From positions 144,421 to 206,420 of the forward strand of contig MNCI01011158.1 in assembly GCA_015680685.1 (NCBI GenBank): 62,000 nt of DNA, given 5' to 3'. The stretch is from Gnetum montanum. Taxonomy: Eukaryota; Streptophyta; Gnetopsida; Gnetales; Gnetaceae. Below the pieces are notes generated by a model. It saw only the letters and a program-made list of their open reading frames with translations. It was not told the DNA's origin and searched no databases. The position numbers and the translations under genes are program-made. Positions 23,196 to 34,262 of the stretch are shown here, piece by piece (within the stretch, counting starts at the first letter, position 1; the number at the start of each line of letters is the position of its first letter).

Positions 23196-26100
23196 TCATT
23201 TCGGCGCTGACTCCACGGAAGGACGCTCTTCCCCTGCTTCTTCTTCTACTTTCGCCGCTCCCTCTGCTAACTCCTCAGCTTGTTCGTCTTCCTTATCCTC
23301 GGCTGGTACCTGAACACAGTAAGCACATTAGCTACACAAGACTTAACATCATAATTAGAAACGTAAACTAAGTCGCGCGTAAACTTACTTGTGACAGCCC
23401 TGCTTCCGCAGCAAAGGGAAGCTTGTCCAAGCCAGCCCGCAGGCGCTTCATAATCTCTTCCTCCGTTAGATCTGGCCATACATCCTCTCCCAAGGCAGCT
23501 CCAGCCTTCACTTTCCCTTTCTCCACGCTGCTCCAGCGGGGTGGGTCTGGGAAGAAAGTAGGGATTGTAGCCTGACCCCCAGGGAGAGTCACCTCCCTTT
23601 CCGGTGATGCACTTACAGTCACCTGCTCTTCGAACTTCTTGAAAGCTTTGGAAGCTCCGATGACGTCCAGAAAGATTTCCAAGGATTGGGTCCTGACGGC
23701 AAAATCGCGGTAGAGCTTCCGATAAGCAATGCTCTCCCTCTTGTACAAGTGCTTATGGTCCTTCTCCTTCTGCCCCCATTCTTGCATGCTTGCACAATAG
23801 TCCCTCCAATCCTGGCTATTCTGAGCTAGGAGCTCTATCTGCATCTGCTGCTCTACTAATGCCCGACTGGTTTGTACGCTGTTTTTGATGGCTGTCTAAT
23901 ACCGGGAGTAGTCGACAACAGCAGTACGCCAGTCTTCATCCCCTATTGCTCACACCTGTAGGAAGTCGCACCGCGATTTTAAGTCTCCGACCTCTTTGGT
24001 CAGAGACTCAACCCTCTGCTCCGACCTCTGCAACCTTTTCCACAGATTCTCATTAACGCCCTTACTCTCCCATAAGGAGCGCGTCGAGCGTAACACACAT
24101 TTACGCATTTCCTCATAAATGTGACGTGGCACGGCTGCTTCATTGGATGGTGGCTCCACTATGTCCAGATCAATGGGCTCCGTGAGATCCCATCGGAGGC
24201 AAGCTCCTAACAGAAACAACCATCAAACAATGATGACATATTACCACTACGTGATATCACAAACTTATTACGACCATAACGTACCAGCTCCAGGTTCGAC
24301 GTGCTCTAGGCGCTTGATCATGTCATTGACAATCCCTTCCATGAAGGTAAATTTGTCAGGAAAGTCTCTCCACGCCCTGCTCATAGCGACAGACGTGGAC
24401 ACCTCTTCTTCTCCTGTAGCGTAATCCAGTTAGAAACCTCATTTATTTACAGAAGTCCTGCAAACATGCTAATACACCCATTACCTCTACCGGTGACAGT
24501 GGCGACTTTGCCAACATCTTCCGTATCCCTTTCCCTTTCACGCACTTAAGTCTGTGCGCCGCTGGTTCGAGTAGCTGGGGCCTCCTCATGCACCAGAGCC
24601 TGTACGTGGCTCATGCTAACAGCTGGGGCCTCTTCTTCCAAAATTGAGGCCCCCTCCCTACGACTTAGTGTTACTGCCCCCGTCTTAGGGGTCAGTTTTT
24701 CCATAATTTTTACTGGTCATGTCATAGCACCTTAGTATATCATTACAAAACATCTAAACAAACGTTGCGTAATGCAATTTCCGCACGCTTACCAGGCGGA
24801 GGCTTACTCCGCTGAACTTTGACCGCCACGGTTCAGCCTGCGTCACCCTCAGGGGCCTCGGCTATACGGAGCCTCTTACGTTGAGCTACAGGTTCTACAA
24901 TTTCTTCCACCAGGAGTTTCCCTTGCGAGGCGTCGCCAGTGTAAGTAGGCATTATCCCACCTACACTATCGAGGCCTCGCACTTGGGGCGCCGCCAAACC
25001 CTTGGTCATTATAAACAGCGACTCCCCGATCCCTTCCGGCGGATCCTGCCCACGGGTAGTGCTGAGAATGTGGGCAATCCAAGGCCTAGATAGCTGGTCT
25101 CGGTCTTGCTGCACCCAGACCCCATTCCTTTGGATGAACAGAAACTCAGCAAACCGCCGAAGGCAAGCTATGAAGAAGGCGTAATGCATGTTGAAACGAG
25201 ACTCAAGCTTCTGGCGAAGCTTGATCATCTCATTACGCAGTCCCTTGGCAAAATAGCTTGCCCAGTCGAACTGGGTCCCCTTCTCCAAAACCTCTCGCAT
25301 AATACGGGTCTGTTCTACAAAAAAGAACTTCCCCTGCGAGAGAGTTTTGGGAAAGGTCCGGGCCCAGAAAAGGGGATAAAGTGTCATGGCAACGTCCATC
25401 TCGAATCTTTCGCAGGGAAACCCTTTGGTCTCCTTCGGGACCCTTACCCACTCCTTCAGCCAATTCTGGAAGGCGACGCTCCTCTTCGCCTTCTCACTTA
25501 CGGGAGGGCCGTTTGAAGGGACGCCAAAGAGGTCCGTGAAGAGCTGAGCGTCGATGTTAAAGCTTACATGCACGTTATGTACGCGTGTCTAGAAACGCTC
25601 GGCCTTTTCATTGAAGGAGTTGACCAGGGTTAGCATTTCACTAGCGGGGACATCAGGAGTCGCAACCAAAAATAGGTGCATTAACCCTGTTGCTTGGATC
25701 TTGGAGGTCATCGCGACTGGGGCCGCCGAGTGGCCGAGCCAGCGTTGTGCGTCTTTGATGTCGTCGTAGCGGAAGATGACAGTGTTTGCCTCGCGGCTGG
25801 AAATCGTAAGGGTAATCTCCCGAGATTCCCTAACTGCACAACATGAAGCACAAATTAACCAAAGCGCTATTACGCAATGTCCACAATTTACAATTACATT
25901 ACGCAATAACCAACTATACAACAGCTTTACCGGGGCCAAATGGCAAGGGAAATGGCGGGAGTTCCCTCTGCACGTCATCGATAGTAAGGGGCGGATCTAA
26001 GGTCCAGTCATCGTGCAGCCACCCGAGTCTTTGGCAATTCTCAAAAGCCCTAGCGTAACGGGTGGGGTAATCATGCATGTCAAAGCCAATCTGCTCTATA

Positions 26101-27163
26101 ACACCAGCGCACACGTTGCTAGTTGCGGTAAACGTCATTATCGCCGTTTCGGCCCATGATAACACATCCCCATCTCCAACTAACCTATTTTCCTGAATAA
26201 AGAACCTGTACCATACAACATAGGCTTATTTTACATTTTGCACATAGGCTTCTCTTATATTGCACATCGATAACAGACATAAAACAAAACAGAAACATAG
26301 ACAGTTATTAAAATTCGCTTACCCGACTGCGTAGTACACCGTGCCTTGTGGGTTCTGGAAACAGGTCGAGACATCGCGATCCACGAACAGCGTGTTATAT
26401 GCATGATAACAGTTGAATCGAGCCATTTCCCAGATCCAGTTTAAGCTCCGCAAGCCCCAGGCGCTAAGTTCTCGGTCCTCGGGGTGGCCCGTATCGATGG
26501 CCCTGTCTGTCAAGAAGGCCAGAATCCCTTGTGCAGAACCCACCAGCAGGTGCTCTAATAGGGCACCGACGATGTCATCAGACAAATCAGACCACACGAT
26601 GACGCTAAAGTTGCACAGCAAGAACTGCAGAAACTCCAGCGCACCATGTCGAAACCATATTGCCTTCCCTTGCAACCGCATGTGCGGGGGAGGGACATTG
26701 GGGACGATGGGGTTTATACAACATAGAACCCCAACAATATCCAACACAACCAGAATGGGCTTTAGCGCAACACTGTACAGAAAACCCAATACATACATCA
26801 ACACCCACATTTACATTTACACGACTAATACAGAAAACTTATAAATTACACCTAGTTATCCAGGCTGAAATCGCCCAAACCCTTGCAATAACGCAAGGTT
26901 CGTCCCTAACAACGGTGGTAGATGCAACCCCATTAAACCCTTGCACTAACCCAAGGTCTGCAATTTTGACATCCACATTCACGCAAAAGACATCACAAAA
27001 AGTAGACATTAAGAACAAACATAAGCATATGAAGAATGGCCTACCGATTCAAAGGTGTAGGGTCACAAACATCGACCAGTGCCTGCGAAACACGATTCAA
27101 ATTTTCTTGCACTTCATCAATTTTGGCCAGTTTTGCATTCTTCCTCTTGATCTTCAGTGCCAT
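23196..27163 (-). pseudogene. Antisense eight-exon gene in element A: FCP1/NIF-like domain plus coiled coil
   Basis: Exons (minus strand): 27163-27045, 26772-26323, 26205-25931, 25833-24793, 24712-24485, 24413-24285, 24206-23389, 23309-23196. All seven introns are GT-AG and 71-272 bp long. Exon lengths sum to 3174 nt, exactly 1058 codons with stop, and every junction keeps phase. Exon 2 encodes an FCP1/NIF-like HAD fold: LVVLDIVGVLCCI (motif I, second Asp missing), WFRHGALEFLQFLL, VIVWS, and LFVDRDVSTCFQNPQG at the usual VDDSP position. Exons 3-4 encode an unknown domain (YPTRYARAFENC, LFTDLFGVPSNG, HYAFFIACLRRFAEFLFIQ). Exon 7 has coiled-coil heptads (LWKRLQRSEQRVESLTKEV) and exon 8 an acidic tail. 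There are five nonsense codons (25589-25591, 24833-24835, 24546-24548, 23950-23952, 23896-23898) and no frameshift. Exon 1 is the least certain. Likely a catalytically altered, binding-type protein; its function is unknown. Confidence 0.85.
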
Positions 27164-27574
27164 TGCGATGGCTTCAGAATTTTTCACAGCTTAACACTTG
27201 CAAATCTTCCCAAGATTACACGCTCTAATTTTCTGCTCTTCCTTCTCTCAGCGACAGTCACGAGTTCTAATTCTCAATAGCCAACAACCTATCCTCATCA
27301 AAAAACTACTTACTTATACGCGAGGATCACAGACTTGATATCCGATTTCAGTGGGACCTTCCTAAAATGGAACCCAAAAATCTAGATATTAATGTGGCTG
27401 ATATCGCATGCACCACTATCCAAAATGGCATTAAACTACCACATCTTATCACCTTGTAATCGGGTTACATTGATTACAGCTTATCTACAATACTCAAAAT
27501 TCAGTTAGCCTTCCACGTTCGGCGACATCACGTCACTTGTCTCCTAACCATTTACGCACTTGGCGGTTTTGCAG
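27164..27574. other. Region between the antisense gene start and pol; candidate promoter and splice acceptor
   Basis: It must contain the promoter of the antisense gene; a TATAAG-like word on the minus strand lies near 27312-27320. On the plus strand a pyrimidine-rich run ends GGTTTTGCAG at 27574, directly before the pol reading frame. This is a good 3' splice site, as in the gag-pro/pol intron of Ogre elements. I found no convincing donor in the matching phase near the end of gag-pro. Confidence 0.4.
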
Positions 27575-30500
27575 GACAGAAGACAAATGGACGCAACAGT
27601 TTCAGCACCCCTAACTTTGACTGGCCCATACGAGAAGGTAATTAGGCAGTTTAACTCCGCGCTAGTAGACGATAACCCCCCTATAGAAGGTGTAACCATA
27701 GCTGCGTCGGAGACGTCCCCAGAATGGCCAGAATAGTCGACGCACACACTAGACCTGGAGGCTGGGGACATAACCGAAGACCCCCTCAGTGAGGTTCCTA
27801 TCGTTACGCATAATGGTCAAGACAAAACGCTTAAAGTCAGCTCCTTATTAGACCAGAAAACGCACGATGCCATAACACGGGTCCCGCAAGACAACATTAC
27901 CGTCTTTGCATGGTCATATGAGGATATGCCTGGACTAGATCCCAGGCTAATCCAACATGACATCATCTTAGACCCGCAGATTAAAGCAGTTAGACAAAAG
28001 GCACACAAAATCAAGCCAGAGATCGCTCTAGCTGTGCGTGATGAAATCACTAAACTGTATCAGGCTGGTTTCATCTGTGCAGTCGATTACTCGAATTGGG
28101 TGTCTAACATTGTAGTCGTCCCAAAGAAGACTGGAAGCATACGCATCTGCATCGACTTCCGGGATTTGAATAAGGCAACCATCAAAGATAACTTCCCACT
28201 TCTGAGTATCGACCAGCTAGTGGATACAATAGCTGGGCATGCACTTCTGTCCTTCATGGATGGCTTTTCAGGCTATAACCAGATTCGCATTAATCTAGAA
28301 CATCAATTGACCACAACATTCATGACGCCCTGTGGCACTTTTTGTTACACTATGATGCCTTTTGGTCTAAAGAACGCCGGAGCAACGTATCAGCGAGCTA
28401 TGACTTACATCTTTAGTGATTATCTCCTAGGAAGGCTGAATGATTATGTAGAAGATATAGCAGTTAAGTCTTTAAAGTTTGAGGATCATTCAGAGGACCT
28501 GGAGTTAGTCCTTAAAAGATGCTCCAAATACGAGCTTTGTCTTAACCCAAAGAAGTGCTTATTCGGAGTCAAAACTGGACGCATGCTGGGGTTTGTGGTG
28601 TCAGAAACCGACATACGAGTTGACCCTGATAAGGTCAAAGCCATTATCGAGTTAACGCCTCCTACAAACCTCAAGAAATTACATGGGTTACAGGGACAAC
28701 ATTAAAACTTACCTTTTAATGGACCAATGACTGCCAACGTGCGTTTGACAGCTTAAAACAAGAGCTGCAACATTTACCGATGGTTTTCCCACCACAAAGG
28801 GATTTGCCATTTTACATTTACCTCGCGACTTTGGACGTAGCGTTAGCAGCATTACTTTGCCAGAGGAGGGATGATGGGTCGGAAGTGCCCATCTACTACT
28901 TGAGTCATGCTCTATGTGCGTACGAAACGAGGTACACAGACGTGGAGCGTAATTGCCTAGCATTAGTTTTTACACTTAAAAAGTGTAGGCATTATCTTTT
29001 CCGTAGCAAGGTCAACGTCATCTGTAAAAACAATATTCTTAGGGCCATTACACATAGTTTATACGAGAGTAGTAAAATAGCTCGCTGAAAGGCTATCACG
29101 GCAGAATTCGATCTGCACTATGTTGGCCAATCCTCTACGAAAGGCCAAGCGATAGCTGACTAGTTAATAACTTCACCGATTAACAATCAGGCAACTATAG
29201 AGCCAGAGTTCCCTAACGAACATGTACATAGTTTAAGCCCTGTCTTGACAGGCCCTGAAGCAACGTTGTATTTCGACGGAGCTTCAACCGCTAGAGGTGG
29301 CAGTGCTGCCACTGTTATCACGCTATCGCCTGAGGATGTGCGTCTGCACGCTTATCGCCTGACCTTCCCTTGTACGAACAATGTGGCAGAGTACGAGGGG
29401 CTCCTCAGGGGATTACTAACTACCAGTGAACTCGATGTTCAACACCTGGTGATCAGGGGCGATTCGATGCTTGTCATAAATCAGATCACAGGAGTCTATG
29501 CTTGCAAGGCTGTACATTTGCAGCCCTACTGCGATACGGCTAAAGATCTTCTGAGACAATTTATGACCATCGATGCCCAGCACGTGCCACGCACGGATAA
29601 CACACTGGCCGACGCATTGGCAACACTGGCTTTGAACGTGCCTGCACATCTTTTTGACACCTGCCCCACATTGATTATAGACTGCACAGATCCTATCATT
29701 TAGACGGTGCAAATCTCCTCTCTTCTCGAGGAAAGCAGGCCTAAATGGTACGACGACATTAAAACTTACCTTTTACAGGGCGAGCCACCGTTTGCATTGA
29801 CACGCACACAGAAAGACGCAATCCGTAAGCGGGCTAAGCAATATGTCATCATCGGAGATAGCACTCTTTGTAGACACTCCTTTGATGGCGTGCTGCTGAC
29901 TTGCGTCGACAAAAACCAAGCACAGCATATAGTTGACGAAGTTCACGAGGGACTGTACGGTGGCCACGTAGCACCATGGGCTATGGTCCTAAAAATCTGT
30001 CGCTTAGGATACTACTGGCCACGCATGGAAAAGGATTACTTGATGAAGGTTAAAACCTGTGACATGTGTCAGCGTTACGCAAATCGTATACATGTGTCAC
30101 CCACAGAATTACATACAACACAGATAACATGGCCATTTCAACGATGGGGGCTAGACATCATAGGCCCGATCACGCCGAAGTCCTCCGCAGGTCATAGCTT
30201 TATCATTACCGCTACTGAGTATTTTATGAAGTGGGTAGAGGCTGTTCCCCTACGAAAGATCACATCTCAGCAGATTTGCCATTTTATCCTGGACAATATA
30301 GTAACCAGATTTGGTCTCCCGATGACTATCATGACCGATAATGGGCCACAGTTTAGTAGCACGAAAACCAAGTCTTTCTGTGATAACCTAGGCATTAGAC
30401 AATCTTTTTCTTCCCCCTATTACCCACAAGCGAATGGTCAAGCTGAAACAATGAACAAAGTAATCATCAGTCTGCTCAAGAAAATGCTCAACGGCAACAA

Positions 30501-30987
30501 AAAGTGGTGGCACGAATAAATCCTCTATGTGCTATGGGCGTATCGTACTACGTGTAGGACAGCTACGGGTAGTACGCCCTATAGCCTGGTTTACGGGTCT
30601 AAAGCAGTGCTGCCCCCCGAATTGCAAATTCCTTCTCTGAGAATGGTCCTCTCCACGATTATAAATGAGGCTCAGCACACCGAGTCTCGAATTGTAGATC
30701 TGGATTCAGTCGAAGAGAAGCGGATATAGGCTCTTGACACGATTGAAAGATATCAAGACAAACAGTGACAGAAACATCACCACAACCTTCAACAGTGCCC
30801 AATCAAGAAAGGAGATCTTGTTCTTAAGGCCGTGCGTGAACCAGTAGGCAAGTTCTCTGTAAACTGGGAAGGCCCTTTCTTAGTGGTGGACATGTACAGC
30901 AATGGAGCATTCAAGTTAGCAGACGTCAACGACAATGAATTAGCAAATCCTATAAATCATGTATATCTGAAGCGGTATTACATTTAG
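27575..30987 (+). pseudogene. Element A pol: RT, RNase H, archaeal-type RNase H, integrase
   Basis: The first in-frame ATG is 27587. RT is about 27980-28700: FICAVDYSNWVSNIVVVPKK, RICIDFRDLNKAT, MPFGLKNAGATYQRAM. The catalytic YVDD box reads YVED. A deletion near 28703 removes the RT-RNase H connection and changes frame. RNase H is about 28770-29090 (IYLATLDVALAALLCQ, YYLSHALCAYETRY). A second RNase H, about 29260-29660, has LYFDGAS and NNVAEYEGLLRGL. Integrase, about 29930-30560, has the HHCC finger (HEGLYGGHVA; CDMC), LDIIGP, TDNGPQFSS and QANGQAE (the D,D,E residues). Its C-terminal domain (KKGDLVLK, WEGPFLV) ends at 30987. About seven nonsense codons lie where Gln, Trp or Arg are expected. 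It would copy and insert the element. Confidence 0.92.
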
Positions 30988-31014
30988 CAGCATCTACGGT
31001 GTCAACAGTAGGTA

Positions 31015-31640
31015 TGGTAATACTCGTCCGCTACGACGTTAAACTGGCATCGGACGTCCGCTACAACGCTAAACTGGCACGGATCGTCCGCTACAACGTA
31101 AAACTGGTATTCCTTGCATGCGTCCGCCACGACGCTAAACTGGCAAGATACGTTTGCTACGATGCTAAACTCGCACTGATCGTCTGCTACGATGCTAAAC
31201 TGGCATTGATCGTCCGCTACGACGCTAAACTCGCACTGATCGTCCGCTACGATGCTAAACTGGCACTAATCGTCCGCTACGACGCTAAACTGGCAAGTTT
31301 TAACCGTCCGCTACGACGAAAAACTAGCAATGTTGTACAGGTTTGCCAAGACGAAAAACTGGCATCTTTTGAACGCGTCCGCCACGACGCTAAACTAGCA
31401 CCGGTAAGTAGCCGTCTGCTGAGACGTAAAACCAGCACAGATATGTCCTTGGGTCATGACATGAAACTGACATCCACAGCACGATCTGCTGAGACCATAA
31501 ATCAGACATACCACTGTCCGCTACGACATAAAACTAGCACTTCTCAGTCTGCCCAGACTGTAAACTAGGACCATGGTCTGCTAAGACTTAAAACCAGTGA
31601 TGACAGTCTATCCGGACTCAAAACTGGGACTTACAGACTG
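31015..31640 (+). repeat. Hairpin array 2 of element A
   Basis: About seventeen units; several successive ones have an exact 30-bp period (31137-31287), later ones 34-37 bp. Core: CGTC, loop CGCTAC, GACG, then CTAAACTGGC. Later units change both stem arms together: CGTCT/AGACG, AGTCT/AGACT, GTCT/AGAC, AGTC/GACT. The tail stays TAAACTRG or close to it. Because 30 is a multiple of 3, one frame (30999-31568) stays open and reads as a VRYDAKLALI repeat. I favour a structural RNA or DNA element over a protein. Homologue in B at 3640-4010. Confidence 0.85.
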
Positions 31641-32735
31641 CTGCCATGTAACTCAAGCGAGCGTGATCATCTCTGTGCAGCTGCACAACAAACAAGGTGG
31701 GATACTGGGACAGTCCCAGTGTCGCCACCCCCACTAGCATCCTACTGATTCCTCGGACAAGCTGAGAGGCATCTTACTGATCCCTCGGAGATGTCGTCGC
31801 TGTGCCCACTGTAGTGGTAGTACCTCTGAGAGTTTAGTCTCGCCAGCTGGAGCCCCGACAAAATCCTCGTTGACAACGACCGCGGCAACCTCCGCCAATC
31901 ATCGCCATCAGATGCCAGCTTCGCAAATTCATCTAGCTGGTTCCCTGTACAACCAGTTAGCTGCACTGTGTCTGATGCCTTTTGGTGAAGATATGCTGGG
32001 CCAATCGTCAGGATTGGCGGCTCCGCCCTCATGCTCCGACTCCTCCTTCACGGCCCAATCACTCTATCTCGCATCTAACGGCGCTCGTTTCAACAACCTC
32101 GCCTCTTATTCGCCTAAGCAATCATGCCCTCTATTTTCTTCTATGGTTGCAGGTTACTTGCTTCGAGGATGTCGTTCAAAGGTGCGACCATCTGGGAGGT
32201 GAAGTACAACAGCGTGTTGAAATGGCTGCTCAGGTCTGCCCGACCACTTATATCCGCATCCTTATACCTCTCACAAATCCTACCCTTAGCTCTTATTTCC
32301 TTTCATCCCCAACACCCGCTTCCCATACGCAAAACCTACATACGCAAGTATCCATCTTCCGCACTCCCCCTAGTAGAGATATCGCAGAAGTGATGCGCCA
32401 TGCTCCTTTTGCAAGCATTCCTGCTATAATCAGCGACAGAGAGACCTCAGGTTGATGCGCTACGCTCGTCTGAAAGCATTCCTGTCGACATACGTGGGCG
32501 TACGTTTCTATGCGTTTAGTAAGCATATTCCATACTCCTACCATCCTGACCTATGTTATGTCTTCCCCGAACCTGTTTCCTACTATGCCATTCTACCTCC
32601 CATTCCCTCCAGCTTTGCTCTTCCATATTGACAGGGCAACCCTTGAGTAGCCATGGATGGACGTTGTTCTTACTTCTACCAATCCGGTGTTTCGTATTCT
32701 TTGTCGACGCCTTTCGGGTAAGCCCTCCAACCGTC
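31641..32735 (+). other. Element A 3' untranslated region
   Basis: About 1.1 kb between array 2 and the polypurine tract. It contains a perfect 8-bp-arm hairpin at 31704-31720 (ACTGGGAC, A, GTCCCAGT). A splice-acceptor-like CTATGGTTGCAG ends near 32153. Open frames here have no recognisable similarity. Confidence 0.5.
31704..31720. other. Perfect inverted repeat in the 3' UTR
   Basis: ACTGGGAC and GTCCCAGT separated by one base. It survives intact in an otherwise decayed region. It could fold in the transcript. Confidence 0.7.
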
Positions 32736-32747
32736 AACAAAGAGGGG
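32736..32747 (+). other. Element A polypurine tract
   Basis: AACAAAGAGGGG, four bases before the 3' LTR. Element B has the same tract before its 3' LTR. It primes plus-strand DNA synthesis. Confidence 0.75.
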
Positions 32748-32751
32748 CCAT

Positions 32752-34133
32752 TGAAACACCGTGAAAATTTGCGAGTCGGCCTCAGGCAAAGATTCGCAAT
32801 TCAAGCAAGGGCGCATGTCAGAATTCCAGAAGGGAGAGTAAGACAGAACAACACCAAGAGGCGCGTAGCATCAAGTCCGCAACTTCTTGTGCAGATTCCT
32901 AATCTTTCTATGCTTTTGTTGTTTACACTATATCACGAGACTTAGCGTAATGGTGCTTAGCTTGATGCTGTTTAAACATAGTCCGGCATCAAAAGGATAG
33001 TTACTTCGGCATAGGGAGAAACTTGAGCAGCGTAATATGCGACTTCTTGTGTATTTCGCTAAGTCTTTTGTTCAAGGCCAGGTTTACGCTCTGTTAGACA
33101 CAGAAGTGTAATAAGCTCCAGAACAGTCAAAGGAAAGGTCTAAGAAAATGCGACTGCTCATCATACGCTCATCACGCAACGTAGTGTATCACAGCGTATT
33201 GCATCGCCAAGTTAAACATTGTTCTACGCTTCACTACGCGTAGCTGCGTAAGCAAGCGTAAAATAACATTGTTTCCATGTTACGTTACGCTCATACACGC
33301 AACACAGCGTGAATGAGTGTAATATAACTCAAAGACAGTTGAGACATGCCCGACGCGCGTCTCTTCTTCACACGCACAATACGCGAACGAGCGTATTGTG
33401 CGTAATCAGGAAGTTTGACGNGGCGTCGCAACTTATAAATACCCCAGTTGACAAAGATACAGGGGTTGGTTGGCAAATCAAAGAGGCAAAGGCATTTTCT
33501 GAGCACCTGAGCACTTATCAGTTTTAGAGCAGAGATAGAGAGAGCGGCGCTTTGGCAATTGTTGATAGCACCACCTTACAGCAGAAACAGAGCACAGTTC
33601 GCTTTGAGCACCGGTGATAGGAGTAATCATTTTGCTGGGAAGACTCTATTGGTTAGAAACAGTTGATTGGTAGACGTCAGAGCTTAGCCTTCCTTGCATC
33701 CCGGCTCTAGCCCACGAGGTAGATCGGACTTCCATTTGGATGGTTTTCTTGTTGTTTTGTGCTTGCTTCACATACAGTAATCGGGGACTCGCTAGTGTAA
33801 TTTCTCATACAAAATATACATTTTTCAAGTCAAAGCGTAGATCTTGAAACTACGTGCTTCTCTTATGTCAGCTTCCTCTTATCGTGTTTAGCGTTATCAT
33901 CGTTGCAATTCACCTACATCGTTTTCCCCTTGTTTTACGATTCCTCGAATTAGATCGTCTTCACGAAATATTCATCGGTTTACTAATTAGTAAGTCCCTG
34001 TCTGATCAACAAGACCTTTCAGGGCGCCGTGGATTCGTTTTTCCAGCATAGCCCTCGCGCGGATCCGTGGTTAAAACTGTGTACATGGAATTTGTTCAGT
34101 ATTTTCCAGCTGCCGACGTTTTCCGTCATTACA
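32752..34133 (+). repeat. Element A 3' LTR
   Basis: Matches 16992-18443 with scattered transitions. A single N at 33421 stands where about 70 bp of the 5' copy are missing, just upstream of the TATA box (33434-33441). The missing part may be an assembly join, not a true deletion. Confidence 0.93.
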
Positions 34134-34262
34134 CTCAACACCCTAAACACCTAATCCCTGTAACTTGGAATTACTCATTTTTAAGACCTATGAATTAAGA
34201 AAGTTTAATGGAATCAATCTAGTTATAAAGGTTGTATTGGTCAAGTTAAAGAATATATATTA

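Larger units (their letters stand above)
16992..34133 (+). mobile_element. Element A: Tat-like Ty3/gypsy retrotransposon with an antisense spliced gene
   Basis: A 17.1 kb element. The LTRs are 16992-18443 and 32752-34133 (TGAAACAC...CATTACA). Flanks read CTCAT and CTCAA, a 5-bp duplication with one mismatch (ACTCA is perfect if read one base off). Order: LTR, primer site, gag-pro, hairpin array 1, antisense gene, RT, RNase H, second (archaeal-type) RNase H, integrase, hairpin array 2, polypurine tract, LTR. The second RNase H marks the Tat/Ogre/Retand group. Coding regions carry many nonsense codons and one deletion in pol, so it is not autonomous now. It is inserted in the interior of element F. 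Confidence 0.93.

Noticed and set aside
23890-23955. An extra ~60-bp intron in exon 7 removing both nonsense codons
   Set aside because: Too short for a plant intron, and the segment reads as coding-like sequence (DWRTAVVDYSRY) continuous with its neighbours.
30999-31568. Open frame encoding a VRYDAKLALI decapeptide repeat
   Set aside because: It is open because the repeat period is mostly 30 bp; later units break the period (34-37 bp) and the homologous array in B is not open. A hairpin role explains the conserved parts better, though coding is not excluded.
31015-31640. CRISPR-like array of regularly spaced repeats
   Set aside because: The 30-bp units are contiguous degenerate tandem repeats without unique spacers, inside a plant retrotransposon 3' UTR, with no cas genes.
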